The position numbers and the translations under genes are program-made. A DNA stretch of 64,000 nt from Aphrocallistes beatrix (lineage: Eukaryota > Porifera > Hexactinellida > Sceptrulophora > Aphrocallistidae). How positions within the stretch are numbered: the stretch's first letter is position 1; every line of letters begins with the position of its first letter. The DNA is taken from assembly GCA_963281255.1 (NCBI GenBank), contig OY725488.1, positions 2,331,986 through 2,395,985 of the forward strand. The letters run 5' to 3'. Below, piece by piece: positions 34,135 through 44,371 of this stretch. The notes below the pieces were generated by a model. It was not told the DNA's origin. It saw only the letters and a list, made by a program, of their open reading frames with translations, and did no database searches.

Positions 34135-36666
34135 TGCATACTAGTGCATGATCATTTGTACAATATCAGCTTTCAATACCTTTTGGTTTTATAATTATAG
34201 CCATTTCAAAATTTGACGATTTTCATAGTTCGGACATTCTTGTTTTAGGGGCCCCTTAATCAAATGTGACATATATCTTTCAATTCTTAACTTAGATGTC
34301 CAGTTTTTTTACTGCTTGTTAATCATATAGTTACCTAATATTCTTAGCTAAATTGGGTATTCTTATTGCCTAGTTTAGATTTAATTCTTATCTAAACATA
34401 TATTTTCATCAATTTATCAAAAAAATTTCAAAATAATAATTCTTCATGTCTCCAATGGTTTAGAATTTGCCCATTTACTTTTTAATTTTGCTCTATATAT
34501 GTACAATCTTCCTGGTAAATTTCATGGCTTATATCAGTTCTTTACTGTTAAATTCCAACCTATTTTAAATTATTCCAAATTTTAATAGTTATAAAATTTT
34601 TCAAATTTTCCTGATGCCTACGAATGAAGAACTCTGAAATAATTGTTATTTGTTTCTATTTCTTAGTCCTACAATTATATAGATATACTTTCTCCAGTTG
34701 TGCGAATTGTATTTGAAATTTGTGTATGTTTTTATCACTTGTACTATATATTAGAAGTATTTGTACAAGCACTAATAATCTTCTTTTTCCTAATATTGTA
34801 ATCGATTATCTTCTTAATTTATTTAGTCATCAATATGCCTAGCTTTCTATTGACAAAATAATTAATATATTGTTCTGTTTATACACATAGCATGGCAACG
34901 TTTCGTTACCATCCAAAACTTGTCAAATATGGTTTCTAATTCGGGATCAAATTTCATCTGCACAACTTTGCATATAATTAAGTATTGTAATAGTAATCCA
35001 TCTAAGGGTTCAGTTTATTTCGCATAGCATGGCAAATTTATGTTGTTATGTAAAACTTGCCAAATACGGTTTCTATTTCGGGATCGAATTCCAGCTGCAC
35101 TACTTTGCAGATAATGAATTAATTTTTATAGCAATCCAATTAACTTCATTGCTAAGTGAAATTTTTTAAATTCGTAAAGAAAATTTATCGAAGCATTGAT
35201 AGTACAACTTTTGCCCTGGCTTTATAGTAAACTCATTTGTTGTTGGGATGATTTTGTTTAGAGCGTCTACTAATGAAGTATTCAGAGTTTTAAGGTATTT
35301 GTAATTTTTTTGTTGTTGTGCAACTGCCATGGGTCACAGCAAGCTAACTGCCAACTGGACTACTTTGAGATATACGTAAACTTGTTCATGATGAAGACAG
35401 ATTGTATCAATTTCTGGTGTAAAGATGTGACCAGCTCTGATCTCCAAAAGATGTATTGCATCATTATCGAAATCATATATTTTCTTAAGGCCTTGTTTTC
35501 TAACATATTTCGTTTTGTGACAATTTTCGTATAAAATTATACCAACAGAACACCCTGGAATATCCATATTGCTTTAGACAAGAACAAGTTATATAAATCT
35601 GAATTATCAATGATTGCAGTTTTCGCATAATCATACGACGACACCAAAGTATTTATGTTATTACAATACTTATGACAATCCTTCATTATATACAAAGTAG
35701 TGCAGCTGGAATTCGATCCCAAATAGAAACCGTATTTGGCAAGTTTTACATAACAACATAAACTTGCCATGCTATGCGAAATAAACTGAACCCTTAGATG
35801 GATTACTATTACAATACTTAATTATATGCAAAGTTGTGCAGATGAAATTTGATCCCGAATTAGAAACCATATTTGACAAGTTTTGGATGGTAACGAAACG
35901 TTGCCATGCTATGTGTATAAACAGAACAATATATTAATTATTTTGTCAATAGAAAGCTAGGCATATTGATAACTAAATAAATTAAGAAGATAATCGTTTT
36001 ACAATATTAGGAAAAAAGAAGATTATTAGTACTTGTACAAATACTTCTAATATATAGTACAAGTGATAAAAACACACACAAATTTCAACTACAATTCGCA
36101 CAACTGGAGAAAGTATATCTATATAATTGTAGGACTAAGAAATAGAAACAAATAACAATTATTTCAGAGTTCTTCATTCGTAGGCATCAGGAAAATTTGA
36201 AAAATTTTATAACTATTAAAATTTGGAATAATTTAAAATAAGTTGGAATTTAACAGTAAAGAACTGATATAAGCCATGAAATTTACCAAGAAGATTGTAC
36301 ATATATAGAGCAAAATTAAAAAGTAAATGGGCAAATTCTAAACCATTGGAGACATGAAGAATTATTATTTTGAAATTTTTTTGATAAATTAATGAAAATA
36401 TATGTTTAGATAAGAATTAAATCTAAACTAGGCAATAAGAATACCCAATTTAGCTAAGAATATTAGGTAACTATATGATTAACAAGCAGTAAAAAAACTG
36501 GACATCTAAGTTAAGAATTGAAAGATATATGTCACATTTGATTAAGGGGCCTCTAAAACAAGAATGTCCGAACTATGAAAATCGTCAAATTTTGGAATGG
36601 CTATAATTATAAAACCAAAAGGTATTGAAAGCTGATATTGTACAAATGATCATGCACTAGTATGCA
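34135..36666. repeat. Large palindrome, two arms of about 980 bp
   Basis: The left arm 34135-35119 (starting TGCATACTAGTGCATGATC) is the reverse complement of 35685-36666 with only scattered differences. The loop 35120-35684 is about 565 bp. Inside each arm two diverged copies of a unit of about 100-140 bp follow each other (around 34890 and 35025 on the left; words CATAGCATGGCAA and GGTTTCTA are shared). Minus-strand frames in the loop and right arm read MASLCCYVKLAKYGFYLGSN with later repeats of KLxKYGF, but they are not clearly a gene. Confidence 0.93.
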
Positions 36667-36751
36667 AAACTTACAGGCAAAATTACAAGAATTTCTGAGA
36701 TGCTCGACATGGAACAGTTGGTCGAATTGGTCGACTTCACATGGAATGACC

Positions 36752-37262
36752 CATTATATATATATATATCTGTAACGAATTGATTGAAGAAACTGCCGGG
36801 CGTAGAAAGCTGATTTTTGGCATGTGGGAGTCTTTTGGCTATGGCTCCAGTAAGTTCTGAGCTCAGAGCAAAATGTCGACTCATCATAGAATTATGACGT
36901 CATTGTCACATTTTTAAAAGTTAAGCAACACAGTTATTCGAGCATAACTAAGCCATTATAGGAGATAGAAGGCTGAGATTTTAATAGGATCTGTATACTA
37001 ACACACCTCACATATGGTGCAACTATCTTCAAAAAATAATGACTCATTACTTTGTTATGACGTCATCATTACTCATTAAAATTTAAATATTGATAAATTT
37101 GGTGATTTTTCATGTGATATAGATTGTAACAGTAGGACAGACGTATTTAGAGATGTTACCTCCCTTATAATTAACCAATGTGACCCCAGGCGACCGAAGG
37201 GAGCCTCCGGTGGACACAAAGTGTCCGCCAGCCGCGCAGCGCAAGCAAGCGAAGCGCGCTTG
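36752..37262 (+). mobile_element. Helitron-like repeat
   Basis: TATATATATATATATCTGTAACG leads into the usual body and hairpin, ending GCGCGCTTG followed by T. The 5' tip is absent. Oriented away from the palindrome, it mirrors the copy at 33558-34132. Confidence 0.88.
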
Positions 37263-37615
37263 TAACTAATATAACCTCTTTAAATCTAATATTAGATAGA
37301 AATAGTAGTTTCACAGTCACAGAAGGCTACAATCATTCTGAATCAAGTAATCAGCTAATGAATTTGTCGAGTCCGTAACTACAGTCTAGTTAGTGTGGAA
37401 TTGACAATTAAACAATGACTACCAGCCAAATGAGTTTGGAATGTCTATAACTACATTCTAAATATTGAGAACTGTAAGTGCTTGGCAACGGATAAAGTAA
37501 TTGTAAGAATGTAATTTTAGTTTCATTTGACTATGCCTATATGAAGTAGATTTTTGCAGTATATAATGTTGAAGAGATGCCCGACTGTACTTGCCATCAC
37601 CAACACCAGAAGCAT
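37263..37615. other. Unassigned sequence
   Basis: No gene or repeat recognised. Confidence 0.5.
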
Positions 37616-37659
37616 TTTATGGGGGGTTAGACCAACTCCCCAAATCTAAGTAGCCTTTA

Positions 37660-38025
37660 ACCCAATGGGATATTGAAGAAATGATAAGTTTGTTAGTTTC
37701 TTCTGATGATTTTGGCAAAAACACCAACCTCCGAGCAGCTGAAACGTATAGCGTATGTCGGTTTGGTGATATTGTCAAGCTACTTACGAAGGGTGGGGAG
37801 TTTCGAGGAAGAGAGAGAGCGTGCGCATTAGTAATTGCCAAGGAAGGTGTTTACGAGACCCTCTGCAAAGCACACGACAAGATCTGTCATGCAGGGAGGT
37901 TTTTTAAATCAACCGCGGAGGAAGACCCTAACGGAATTGGACGAACAATGGTTGGAAATACAATTGTGGGAAATCACTTGGATTGTCGATGGCGCCGAAA
38001 ACTTTATCTCATTTATAAGATTTGA
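37660..38025 (+). pseudogene. Possible integrase N-terminus (H2C2 zinc-binding) fragment
   Basis: The open frame reads TQWDIEEMISLLVSSDD, then VIAKEGVYETLCKAHDKICH and AGRFFKSTAEED. The spacing AHDKICHAGR resembles the first two histidines of the H2C2 domain that precedes the integrase core in Ginger-type and retro-integrases, where a sentence like 'vydxlxxaHxxxxHxGRxxt' is common. The cysteine half does not follow; the frame then turns to low-quality text, so a frameshift or truncation is likely. No integrase core is adjacent. It could be a fragment related to the gene at 50.8-54.5 kb, whose own N-terminus is missing. Confidence 0.4.
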
Positions 38026-38030
38026 AGTAT

Positions 38031-38366
38031 CACATGGCGTTCATTATTGCTAAATTTGGAAGTAAATTTCCTTTCGTTACAGATATATATTTAAAGTAAC
38101 CACCTCTAAAAGTATTGTTTAAACTAATGAAATTTTCCTTATGTGGTAAGATTTAGCAATGAGATGACTGAATAAGTCTGTAAGAAGCAGGTGATATACT
38201 ATGTATTTTAATGAAAATACATGCGTTAAGATGATATAGAACGACGACGGCTTTAAGAATTCATCAAATTTCTGTTGCCTAGCTAAAAAGTGGAATAAAA
38301 TATTCAAAGATTCACTGTTAAAATGTGTGGAATTCACCAATGTCTAGGTCTGATGAGTCAATAAGC
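38031..38366. other. Unassigned sequence
   Basis: Nothing recognised. Confidence 0.5.
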
Positions 38367-38374
38367 TTAATTAA

Positions 38375-38492
38375 CTCTTAAATTACCTGGGGTCATTTCT
38401 ATTTAGAGCAAAGACTCCACACTTCTAAGGTTTTACCGCTCAAAATGACTTAACCGGAAATGAGTTAGCAAATATCTAGCGCCATTTAAGAG
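38375..38492. mobile_element. Small MITE flanked by TTAATTAA
   Basis: CTCTTAAATTACCTGGGG...CGCCATTTAAGAG inverted ends (about 10 bp), with TTAATTAA on both sides (38367-38374 and 38493-38500). Compatible with a piggyBac-like TTAA duplication. Confidence 0.6.
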
Positions 38493-38500
38493 TTAATTAA

Positions 38501-39002
38501 TTGCATTCTCGAGGTCATGGATGGCAAGTTTTACATGATTTTGAATAGAAATTCAGCTTGAGAGACATTAAGTTGGAATATTGGTAAATACTTATCAACC
38601 TCAAATCGGTCATGAAAGGTCCGGTTAAAGTAAAAAAAGTTAAAGTGAAATAGCCATCTTAATAAAAAATAAAGAGTTGTTACTGTTACACATGAGCTAT
38701 CCAGCCGTTTCGTAGGTCGATTAAATTAGTTTAGAAAGAAAATCTGGAAATGAACTAACACAGAACTTATTTACCTTTTCTTCGTTGTCAGTTATGTTCT
38801 TAGATTAGGCAGATTCCATTAGCAAACGTTTTTTGTGATCCAAAGATAGTCTCTTAGCTTGGAATTGGAATTACATAGATAAGAAGGAAGGTTGGGAATG
38901 TACTGGGGACTGCAATTTTATTAAGAGCTATTCTATCTATGGAAACTGTAACAGTACGAAGCCCGTAATTGTGGAAATGGTTCTCTCGAATCTCGATGTT
39001 AT
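38501..39002. other. Unassigned AT-rich sequence
   Basis: Nothing recognised. Confidence 0.5.
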
Positions 39003-39005
39003 CTG

Positions 39006-40502
39006 GGGCCGTATTCACTACATTTTAAGATCGTACTTAAGTTCGAACTTAGCACTTAAGTACTAAGTTCGAGCTTAAATGGTATTCACTAAGATCAGCT
39101 TAAGTTCAAACTTAAGTACGAACTTTAAGTAACCTAGTTAAGCACTTAGTTCGAACTTAACTCGTTTTTGCCGAGATCGGTATTCACTAAGATTTAAGTT
39201 TGTGTTTAAGTTTAGACTTTAGTAACAACAAGTAACCTCCAAAGGTGGCTTAAATATTCGTGAGCTTCTAATTATCGACATATAGTCTATTTTTCTTTGA
39301 AATATCAACACTTATGACATTACATTACAGAGATTAGCATCTAACTTGTTTTGTTCGTAATTCTATTCCATAATATTGCTTCAATTTCATAACATCATTT
39401 GATGTATAAATTTGATTCATGCCGGTATGCCTAACAATACAACATTTCTAAATTTATCTAAATTAAAGATCTACACAAGCTCGACATCTAGCTGTTAATG
39501 ATTCAATATTTTTTCCCTTCTCAATTTATGATATGCTCTTGCTCTTTGATTACTTGTAATTTCAGCTGCTCCGAGAACTGTGGCATTGGTTGATAGAGTA
39601 CTTCGCAGAGACTAAAACGGATGCTGTCAACCTTGGCAAATCAAACTCGGAAGAAGCTTCACGTCTCTGTTTTCGACTTCGATTTGACTTTCACTGTGCC
39701 TGAATTCCCACTGAAAGATGGGCTACTCTCAAACATTTGTGATATTCTCTCGGTGTTTGTCAGAGTCTTGTCTGCAGAGAGGATGACTGTCTCAACTTCT
39801 TGAACGACACCAACATTAGTTAGAGCCACTTCCAGTCCTATTAGCCTCCCTATGGCGATGGTTAGCATTACCTTTTCGGCTAGTTTGAGCTTGTTCCACT
39901 TAATCAACCCCTACATTTGTAAGGAACTTCCTTGTCAATCCACAGTGCGTTTTTTCTTGTTGATTTCGGCGTTATTACCTGAACCCTAATCGAATCACCA
40001 GCAATTTCAAAGCATTCACTCAATGTGCATTCCTCTTCCTCCATCTAATTTGTTTTGCACTTCTACTATTTCTTTTTCCGAACTGTTTATGATTTTTTGG
40101 ATACTTTGATGTATATATTTAGCCGTGTATTTTTGTTCGTTTGATTACTTGTGTGAAAATGAATGTAATTGATGTGTCTTTTGAATATCATACTTCAAAG
40201 ATATCCAGTGTTTTACTTGTTAGCACCATTTAATCATGTGCTAAACTTAAGCTAAAGTATATTGATAATAAAAGTTGGTACTTAAGTTCGAACTTAGTTA
40301 AGTTTAAACTTAAGTTCGAACTTAAATCTTAGTGAATACGAGTTAAGTTCGACCTTAACTAAGTTTAAACCTAGTACTTAAGTACGAACTCTTAGTGAAT
40401 ACGGGTTTTGCGCCGACTTAACTAAGTTCGAACTTAATACTTAAGTTCGAACTTAGTACTTAAGTTCGAACTTAGTGCTTAACTTCTTAGTGAATACGGC
40501 CC
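39006..40502. mobile_element. PIF/Harbinger element, family B
   Basis: Ends GGGCCGTATTCACTA and TAGTGAATACGGCCC, with flanks CTG and CTA (3-bp duplication with one change). Both subterminal regions (39019-39190 and 40265-40490) are arrays of the palindrome TTAAGTTCGAACTTA. The interior keeps only part of the second gene. This family differs from family A in its subterminal words. Confidence 0.88.
39659..40043 (-). pseudogene. Harbinger Myb-like protein, remnant
   Basis: The minus-strand start at 40043 gives an acidic N-terminus (MEEEECTLSECFEIAGDS) and then TPKSTRKNALWIDKEVPYKC, like the first helix of a Myb/SANT-like domain. A stop follows, and most of the domain is missing. A second frame (39907-39659) holds MIKWNKLKLAEKVMLTIAIG and ends with SPSFSGNSGTVKVKSKSK. 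The PSFSG(N/I)SG motif is shared with the protein at 63633-63998 of the related element (PAFSGISGA). Deletion derivative, not functional. Confidence 0.6.
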
Positions 40503-40504
40503 CT

Positions 40505-40918
40505 AGTTTGAAATGATGTACACAGATAAATGGTGAGTAGAAGTGTAAATGTGACAATCAGTAAATGAAACATAATTATAGAAACTTACTCTCATTTGCG
40601 TGTTTGTACAGTCTTTCCGTGGGCGTGGAATTGCTCTAAACCATTCTTCACGTAGTTTCAGATTTTCAGAGGTAGATTCTGCTTGACTTCCATAATTAGA
40701 ATTGCAGCCTGAGACAACACAGGACATTGTCGTTCCGAAAGAGTAGTAATAATTTGATACGTATGAAGAGAGTTTCAGATTAAGTTTGATTCATGTATAT
40801 GAAAAGACAGTGATTTGTAGAACTTTACAACAAGGTAGTAAAGAAATATATAATTAATGTGGTTGATTTAAATCAAAACAAATAAGTAGTATGTCAATGT
40901 ATATAAGTAATGTGGTTG
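40505..40918. other. Unassigned sequence
   Basis: A minus-strand frame (40727-40503) begins MSCVVSGCNSNYGSQAES and has KLREEWFRAIPR, faintly like the start of a THAP finger (C-x(3)-C, then later WFRAIPR). Its donor-like TGAGAGTAAGT at about 40595 could end an exon. Too weak to call a gene. Confidence 0.3.
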
Positions 40919-40926
40919 GTTTAAAT

Positions 40927-41944
40927 CAGGGGTCGGCAAACTCCGGCCCGCGGGCCAGATGTGGCCCGCGAGGTGATTTTATCCGGCCCTCGACTCTCAG
41001 AAATTATTCTACTTTTCAGGCTCTTTCAAATATAATCCAAAATTGTTCCAGAAACACTTAACATGGCCTCTACGGCAATTTTTTTGTAAACACTTATTAT
41101 GGCCTCTACGGCAATTTGGAGGCCATATTTGAAAGAATGAATGAATGGAAAGATAAATGAGTGTGTTAGTAATGCCACACAAATGTATTCTGACACTATT
41201 TGGGTTTGATCTCAGCATAATATAATGTACTAGTATGTACATAAGTTTAGATAAATATATCAATAGAAGTTTCAATAGATCAAATTTTCAAATTCATTGT
41301 GAATTAAATAATGGCATCAGCATTCGCAGATATTGATGAGCATCGTAAGTATTTTAGCTACTTCGCCGCCGTTTTTGATGTTGAAATATGTGACTCCCCA
41401 GAAAAATACAAATGGAACTGATTGAGCTCCAAAGTTCAAGTGAGCTCAAATCAAGATTCCGAGAGGTACATTTACTCGAATTCTATCAACATTATTTAAC
41501 TCCTCAAAGATTTCCTTCACTAGTGAAATATGCAAAGGCGGTTGCAGTTCTTTTTGGGAGTACATACGTTTGTGAACAACTCTTCTCAAATATAAAATAC
41601 GCAAAAAGCAAGTTGCGCACACGGTTAAGCGAAAATTACCTAGATAGTGTGCTACGATTGGCAACCTCTAACCTAAAACCAGACATAGAGGTATTATCCA
41701 AAGCAGGGCAGCAGCATTCATCTCATTAACACTAAAATTTTTTGATTGTCTAACTGTACAATGCAAAATAATTATCATTAACAAATAAATATTATAAAAT
41801 CTAATTGCGTAAAATAATAGTGGTATTTAATCAGTCGATAAATTACAAAAATCTAAACGAGTTTTTAATGGCATCCCATCTAGCCCGCAGTCTTATGGAA
41901 TTTGTCTATTTTGGCCCGTTGGCTGGAAAGTTTGCCGACCCCTG
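40927..41944 (+). mobile_element. hAT element with perfect 8-bp TSD
   Basis: CAGGGGTCGGCAAACTCCGG...AAGTTTGCCGACCCCTG; duplication GTTTAAAT on both sides (40919-40926 and 41945-41952). The left end carries GGCCCGCGGGCC palindromes. The interior holds only the two ends of a transposase gene. Confidence 0.95.
41311..41729 (+). pseudogene. hAT transposase C-terminus (GTF2IRD2/ZBED-like), deleted
   Basis: The frame from 41311 reads MASAFADIDEHRKYFSYF and DVEICDSPEKY, then shifts by one base into MELIELQSSSELKSRFREVH (41412). The C-terminal hAT dimerisation domain follows: LFGSTYVCEQLFSNIKYAKS, KLRTRLSENYLDSVLRLATS, LKPDIEVLSKAGQQHSSH and stop. This ending is characteristic of the hAT group related to human GTF2IRD2 and ZBED genes. 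The BED finger and catalytic core are missing and the frame is broken, so no activity is expected. Confidence 0.85.
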
Positions 41945-42061
41945 GTTTAAATCAACCACAAATTCTCTACAGTGCAATTCTCAAACAATTTTGATATAAA
42001 TCGATGTAGATCAGTATACAACGTACGAAATTATATACCAGCAAAATCGAACCATTTTTAG

Positions 42062-42129
42062 GAAATCAAATTTGACTGATCTAACCAATCCCTAGTTCAA
42101 GTCCACTAATCAGCACCATAGCCTTAGTG
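42062..42129. mobile_element. Truncated end of the CATAGCATTCTATA element
   Basis: ACCAATCCCTAG...GCCTTAGTG matches the right end of the element at 12659-15284. It stops exactly where the hAT end CAGAGGTTCTGAAACTG begins, so the hAT inserted into or replaced this terminus. Confidence 0.5.
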
Positions 42130-42266
42130 CAGAGGTTCTGAAACTGGGGGCACGCCCCCCTGGGGGGGCGTCATGATCATTTCAGGGGGGCGTTGCATTT
42201 GATTTCGAATTTCGCATTTTGATCTTTCCAAGTGTATAAATCATTAAATTTTTGACATGGTTAGTA

Positions 42267-44199
42267 CAGTCGAAATTGGTTTTTTTTGCCTCCCAAAATA
42301 CACGGAAATAGAGGCAAAATAACCCGATAGGCAAAAACACTCGTATTTGGAAATAAACTACAATATTGGATGCTAAATAGTCTAAATCATCAACAATTTG
42401 ATCAAGTGCGAAGATAATGTGCTAATAATATAGTAAATTCGCATAAGTACGTACAAATGTCAAAAAGTACCTAATCTATCGAATAATCAATCATTGTTGG
42501 CAAAGAATTCCGTTATTATTGTCTGAACCTGGGGAAATTGCCTGATTCTATCCTCAAGGTTGGATATTTCAATAGGCGGTTCCATACCGACCGAAATAAA
42601 TTTATTTGTGATATGTCTAAGATATTCCAGGCACTCAGCAGACGTCTTCACATCAACTACACTCTCATCGGATACATCTTTGGTAACTACATCATCCTCA
42701 TCGTCCTCAGATACATCATGAAACTCCAAACTTTGGAAATCGTCTATCACCTGGTCAATATCTGTCTTTTCAGGAGCAGCAACAAGTGTCTCATCCTCAA
42801 TCAAATCCAAATTAGTTTGCACTACGTCAGAAACCCTATCATTATCAACCATTTCTTCTAAAAAGAGCCTCGACTTTCTCCATACATTTAATACCACCTC
42901 TGCAGTCACCTCTGTCCATGCAGCTTTTAACATCATTAACCCATTGTATAGATTCACATCTTTGGTCTGATCTGCAGTTAGCATCAAGTTAGACAACCTA
43001 ACTCTATACTTTGCTTTCATACTCCTGATCACACCCTGCTCGCAAGGCTGTAACTTGCTCGTGGTATTGACTGGCAACTTCATAATGATCGTATGGCTGA
43101 GTTAGCTTGCGAATTTATGGGCAGAGCAGTTATCGACAAATAGCAGGGCACGCCTACCCCTTATCCTCATGCGGTTGTTGAAGACATTTATATATTTGAC
43201 CCACACGACTTCTGTCATCCAACCTTTTTTTGAGCTGTCGTAGTCAACAGGTGAATTTGCTTTCTTTCCCATCACTACTGGCCAACGGGGATTTTTGGAT
43301 TTACCAATACAAAGAAGTGGCAGCTTCTCCCCAGCAGCAGAAACAGTAACTAAGATCGTCACGCGAGCTTTGTTCACCTTTCCATCATGAACCTGTTCAT
43401 TTACACCTGCAAATGTATGGGCTTCTTGCATCCTGTAAAATAATGCTGATTCATCGGCATTCCAAATATCCTGCCTTTCATACTCAGCTAGCACGGGATG
43501 GATGTATTCTAACCATTCACTAAATCGGGGCAATCCAAAGACTCGCCATGAGTACCTACAAACTTCACCCTGTGCCTATTCCTCCAGCGCTGAATCCACG
43601 AGGTAATTGCTCCTTCTGATGGAAAGTCATGGCCCTGCCTCTCCAGAATGCGCTTGAATGAGGCGGCTAACAAATGAACATTTATGACTTTGTTCTGATT
43701 CCTCATATTGAGAAACCATTGAAGTAGAATAGGGTCAGCATCTTGGAATGTCTGGCACTCTTTAAAACTTTTTCCAGAAATAGTCACCTTTCCACCGTCC
43801 AAAGCATCTTTGATTTTATCAGGATCTTTGGCTATGTAGCCAATTGCCTGAGGCTTTACCCCAAATTGCTTCGCAATATTCGATTGAGAAATGCCTTCAT
43901 CTAAAAGACAAACAATTTGTCTCTTCTGTCCAAATGAAAGGCGATTCTGTTTCTCGTTCGACATTTCTAGAAGAGCTAATTTAATTGGGCAAAATAACCC
44001 AATGGAAAATACATTAAAATAGTTCATATTTGCATGGTAAGGTAGCAAAAAGACCCGATACGCAAAAAAAACCGCTAGCAAAAATACCCAGTAATTGTCT
44101 AATAGAAATAGTGTTATGGAGAAACAAACACATTGAGAGGGGCAAAAAAAACAGGGGAGGCAAAAAAAAACCAGCAGCAAAAAAACCCGATTTCGACTG
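42267..44199 (-). mobile_element. pogo/Tigger element, near full length
   Basis: CAGTCGAAATTGGTTTTTTT...AAAAAAACCCGATTTCGACTG inverted ends, TA on both sides (42265-42266 and 44200-44201). Subterminal words AAATAACCCGATAGGCAAAA and AAAAGACCCGATACGCAAAA are imperfect internal repeats. It encodes one transposase on the minus strand. Confidence 0.95.
42487..43964 (-). pseudogene. pogo/Tigger transposase, one frameshift and one stop
   Basis: A start at 43964 gives MSNEKQNRLSFGQKRQIVCL and a first helix-turn-helix (ISQSNIAKQFGVKPQAIGYI), then a CENP-B-like second domain (FLNMRNQNKVINVHLLAASF, ITSWIQRWRNRH). Near 43535 the frame shifts by one; the DDE core continues with EYERQDIWNADESALFY (first Asp), LLFVDNCSAHKFAS (second Asp), an in-frame stop (TAA near 43085), then LPVNTTSKLQPCEQGVI. 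Relatives read ...QPxDQG... at that last place, so the third acidic residue appears as E instead of D. The C-terminus is acidic (SEDDEDDVVTKDVSDESVVD). Total about 490 residues, normal for Tigger. Confidence 0.92.
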
Positions 44200-44371
44200 T
44201 ACTTACATTTGAAGCTTGGTGCCTCGAATATCATCCATAATGTGAATTTAGAATCTGTTTTTAAAAGGGACAAATAACCACCTCTTTATAACCCGCATGG
44301 TTATAATGGGACTTCAGTGTGTATGTACTATATATCCTATAGACAATTTATACCTCCTTAACCGGTATTTA

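Noticed and set aside
34860..35160. A host gene inside the palindrome arms
   Set aside because: Frames are short, interrupted by stops in the neighbouring unit and repeated in mirror image; I kept this only as a low-interest observation.
40503..40727. THAP-finger exon starting MSCVVSGCNSNYGSQ
   Set aside because: One cysteine pair and WFRAIPR are suggestive and a donor-like GTAAGT follows, but the His and second Cys parts of a THAP finger are not visible, so I did not list it as a gene.
42538..42861. A 107-codon plus-strand open frame
   Set aside because: It is antisense to the acidic C-terminus of the pogo transposase and has no motif of its own.
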